Assembly (NCBI RefSeq): GCF_002776525.5
Contig: NC_045441.1
Location: 109,521,440 to 109,585,439, forward strand
Reading direction: 5' to 3'
DNA: 64,000 nucleotides
Source: Piliocolobus tephrosceles
Lineage: Eukaryota > Chordata > Mammalia > Primates > Cercopithecidae
In this document: positions 61,401 to 64,000 of the stretch, piece by piece
Layout: every line of letters begins with the position of its first letter
How positions within the stretch are numbered: the stretch's first letter is position 1
Notes under the pieces: generated by a model
Seen by the model: only the letters and a program-made list of their open reading frames with translations
Database searches by the model: none
Told to the model about the DNA's origin: nothing
Made by a program: the position numbers and the translations under genes

Positions 61401-62110
61401 CTCCAACCTGGATCATGAAGGGTTAGATTGTAGTAGGATTCTGGGATGGGATTCAGAGGTGCAGAGTGCAGTAAGTACAACCCAGTGCTGTCTCAGGAAG
61501 TTGTGGTTAGGATAGTGATCCCTAGAACAGGTGACCCAAGAAGAACTTCTGACTTAGGTGAATGTTACACGTTTTGGAGAGGACTATGATCTGATTGTTT
61601 GGGAAGGGGGCATCTAGGCGTATCAGCAAGTCTCACTTGCTGAGAGTGAGATGGAGATCGAGAAAATTCTTCAAGAGGTAGGTGGAGGGATCTAGCTGAG
61701 GGCTCTCCTGTTGAGCTTTGAAGTTACAGTCAGTGTTTATAGTCCAGGCAAATAATATCTACTGTGACATTTGGAGAACTGAAAAGTAGAGTGGGATTTA
61801 GTGGTTACTGAGTGTGCCTTGGTAGGACAGGTCCTTTTATGGTTGCAACTTTCTGCACTTGAGTTCTTATTTCTGCTTTACTGGCAAATGCCACTCTCAT
61901 TTTAAGCTATCACAGTGACTAAACATCATCCCTTTCATTCTGATTCTGTTTAATTTTTTCATATGTTGGAATTGAACATAGAATATAAAAAGAATTTTTA
62001 TGAATTTGAAACTGAAATGTTTGGCCCACTGTAGATTTGGTTTTATTGGAAAGAATCAACCTAGTATTTTGAAGTGATTTTTTTTTTTTTTGGCTTCCAT
62101 ATATATGATC
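61401..62110. other. ST7 intron 1, nothing recognised
   Basis: No supported element. Confidence 0.5.
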
Positions 62111-62114
62111 ACCT

Positions 62115-62345
62115 ACTCTACACAGGCAGTATTGTATACTGGTTAAGCACAAGGATTCTGAGCTAGAGGCTACTCCAGTTGAATCCTGGCTCTGATCTTC
62201 AATAAGTTATTTATCCTCCATGCCTCAGTTCTTCATCTATAAAATGGGGATAATACCTCCCAGGGTCATTTTAAGGGTTAAATAGGTTAATACATGAATT
62301 AGAACAATGCCTGGTACACACAAAGTGCTATTTACATATTAGCTA
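62115..62345 (+). mobile_element. MIR SINE, nearly full length
   Basis: From 'tgtatactggttaagcac' through 'cataaaatggggataat'-like sequence to 'aacaatgcctggtacaca'. The best MIR copy in the window. Confidence 0.88.
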
Positions 62346-62384
62346 TTAATACATTCCAAGCATTGATCTAGGGCTTTTGTCAAT

Positions 62385-62530
62385 TTATGAGTAAACCAAG
62401 GCTCAGAGAGGTTTAAAAACCTGCTTAAGATAATCTATCTAATAAGCTGCTAAGGTGTGAGTTAAATCTTCTCTGACTAAACTTGGCTTTTCTGTCTGTT
62501 AAGCCTGGCTCTTAACCCCTCTGCTGGATT
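62385..62530 (-). mobile_element. MIR SINE, opposite orientation
   Basis: 'aaggctcagagaggtttaaa' to 'cctggctcttaacccctctg' is a reverse MIR adjacent to the forward copy. Confidence 0.72.
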
Positions 62531-63207
62531 TCTGAGGTATGGCAAATCACTTAACTATAAGTAGGTTGTAGGTTTTATATTTATCTACTCCATTGGCCAT
62601 CGGTCTTATACTTTCTAATTTAGATATTTCATTATGTTCTCATTCTGTTAATAAAATTCATTTCCTTGAAATATCTGTCTCTGAAGAATTATAAAATATA
62701 TAGCATAAAAATAAAATGTCTTAAAATAGTGGTACTCAAATAATTAGATAAGTACTTTAAAAATCCATGCTAACTACTAAATTGTGAAAAAAATAAAGTG
62801 TTATTTCATGTGATACTCGGTAATGGCAATCAGTGTTTCCACACACTTGTAAGTTTCGTGTAAATGTAGGTAGTTATTATCAGGTATTTTGAGTTTACTA
62901 TTTTAAAACAATCATGACATTAATGTTCTAACCATTTGTACATCTTAATTACCAGGAAGAAATTCTATCAAATTGTTACAACTTGTGGAAAGCGTCCCAG
63001 TCTGTACCCTAGGTTAAGATAAAGAGAATTAAGGCCCAAGAAATGAGATAGGCTCATTTAGCAACAGTGACAGGTGAGGTTGATGAGAATTAACAGCTTC
63101 TGACTGTAGCAGATTGGTGGCATAATAGTCTCTGCTTATGGTAAGGAAGCACTGATTAGACGACTGAGTGAAATGGTACTTTCTTATTTATTTTATAAAA
63201 TTACTGG
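62531..63207. other. ST7 intron 1, nothing recognised
   Basis: No supported element. Confidence 0.5.
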
Positions 63208-63530
<323 letters not shown>

Positions 63531-64000
63531 TTATTGGAGAGACTGTTAATTGATAATAGTAATCCTAGCGTTTGTAGAATTTGTGTTGCAGACTTTTGAT
63601 ATTATATTGAAAATTCAAAATCGCATTTTATAGCATTGTCAACTTTATAATTTCTTGTGGAGAAACCTGTTCAGTGGAAAGGAAAGTAACAAAAGCAAAA
63701 TCAAACACCCCACAACTCCAGCAAAACCATTCTAAACAATTAGTACCCCATCTTCTTCAAAGTGGTTGCAATTTGGTGGTAGTGGAGGGTGGGGGTTGGT
63801 ATCTGATATAACTCTAAATTGGAAATAGTCCAACCATTCAGGTTGCTTAAAAAAAGAAGATTAAAAAATGTAAAAATTTATGTTTTGTCTTTTGGCAAGG
63901 TAAAGAATTGTATCAAGATGAAGTAGAAGTAGCCATTGTTAAATTTTATTTAAAGTGTTAGCTAGGATATACTCAAGATTGAAACAATTGGCAATGGAGG
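63531..64000. other. ST7 intron 1, nothing recognised
   Basis: Unique-looking sequence to the window end. Confidence 0.5.

Overview
The window is primate genomic DNA, and I read it as the 5' end of ST7 (suppression of tumorigenicity 7) followed by the first ~60 kb of its intron 1. About two dozen Alu copies, L1PA-type L1s and THE1/MLT1 LTRs show it is a primate. Several young AluY copies (7425-7719, 10771-11071, 43706-44022) carry the variant 'cacctcgcccggctag', which I associate with Old World monkeys rather than apes, so a macaque, baboon or vervet-like animal is most likely. That lineage call is inference. There are two sequence gaps, 10 N at 826-835 and 100 N at 17686-17785.

Upstream (1-3540): an Alu, a 400-base polypyrimidine tract, an old Alu, L2 and MIR remnants, and a complete solitary class I ERV LTR (1729-2408) with a 4-bp target duplication. 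Promoter (about 3545-4560): a CpG island with an E-box and a (CGG)8 run in the presumed 5' leader. The only protein-coding segment I can support is ST7 exon 1 (3789-3939, 50 codons plus one base), which ends at a GTAAGG donor. ST7 exon 2 is not in the window. From outside knowledge, ST7 lies in the CAPZA2-ST7-WNT2-ASZ1-CFTR region.

Intron 1 (3940-64000) is a stratified record of insertions. The oldest layer is L2, MIR, ancient L1M, hAT and Tigger. The middle layer is MLT1/MST LTRs, one complete THE1 retrotransposon with both LTRs (41924-44499) and a THE1 solo LTR (25283-25640). The youngest layer is AluS/AluY and L1PA copies, several with clear target duplications. The one gene-derived retrocopy is a full-length processed pseudogene of the cytoplasmic tropomyosin TPM3 (21381-23540, minus), landed inside an ancient L1M 3' region and carrying an internal tandem duplication. 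A perfect 18-bp inverted repeat with a 4-base loop (5389-5428) and local tandem duplications inside older repeats are the least ordinary small structures.

I found no rRNA, tRNA, CRISPR, operon or unknown multi-gene system. Open frames longer than about 60 codons are repeat-derived, shadows in the CpG island, or chance frames in non-coding DNA. Nothing here supports an undescribed biological system. The findings worth following are promoter-proximal sequence features, nested insertions and small rearrangements.
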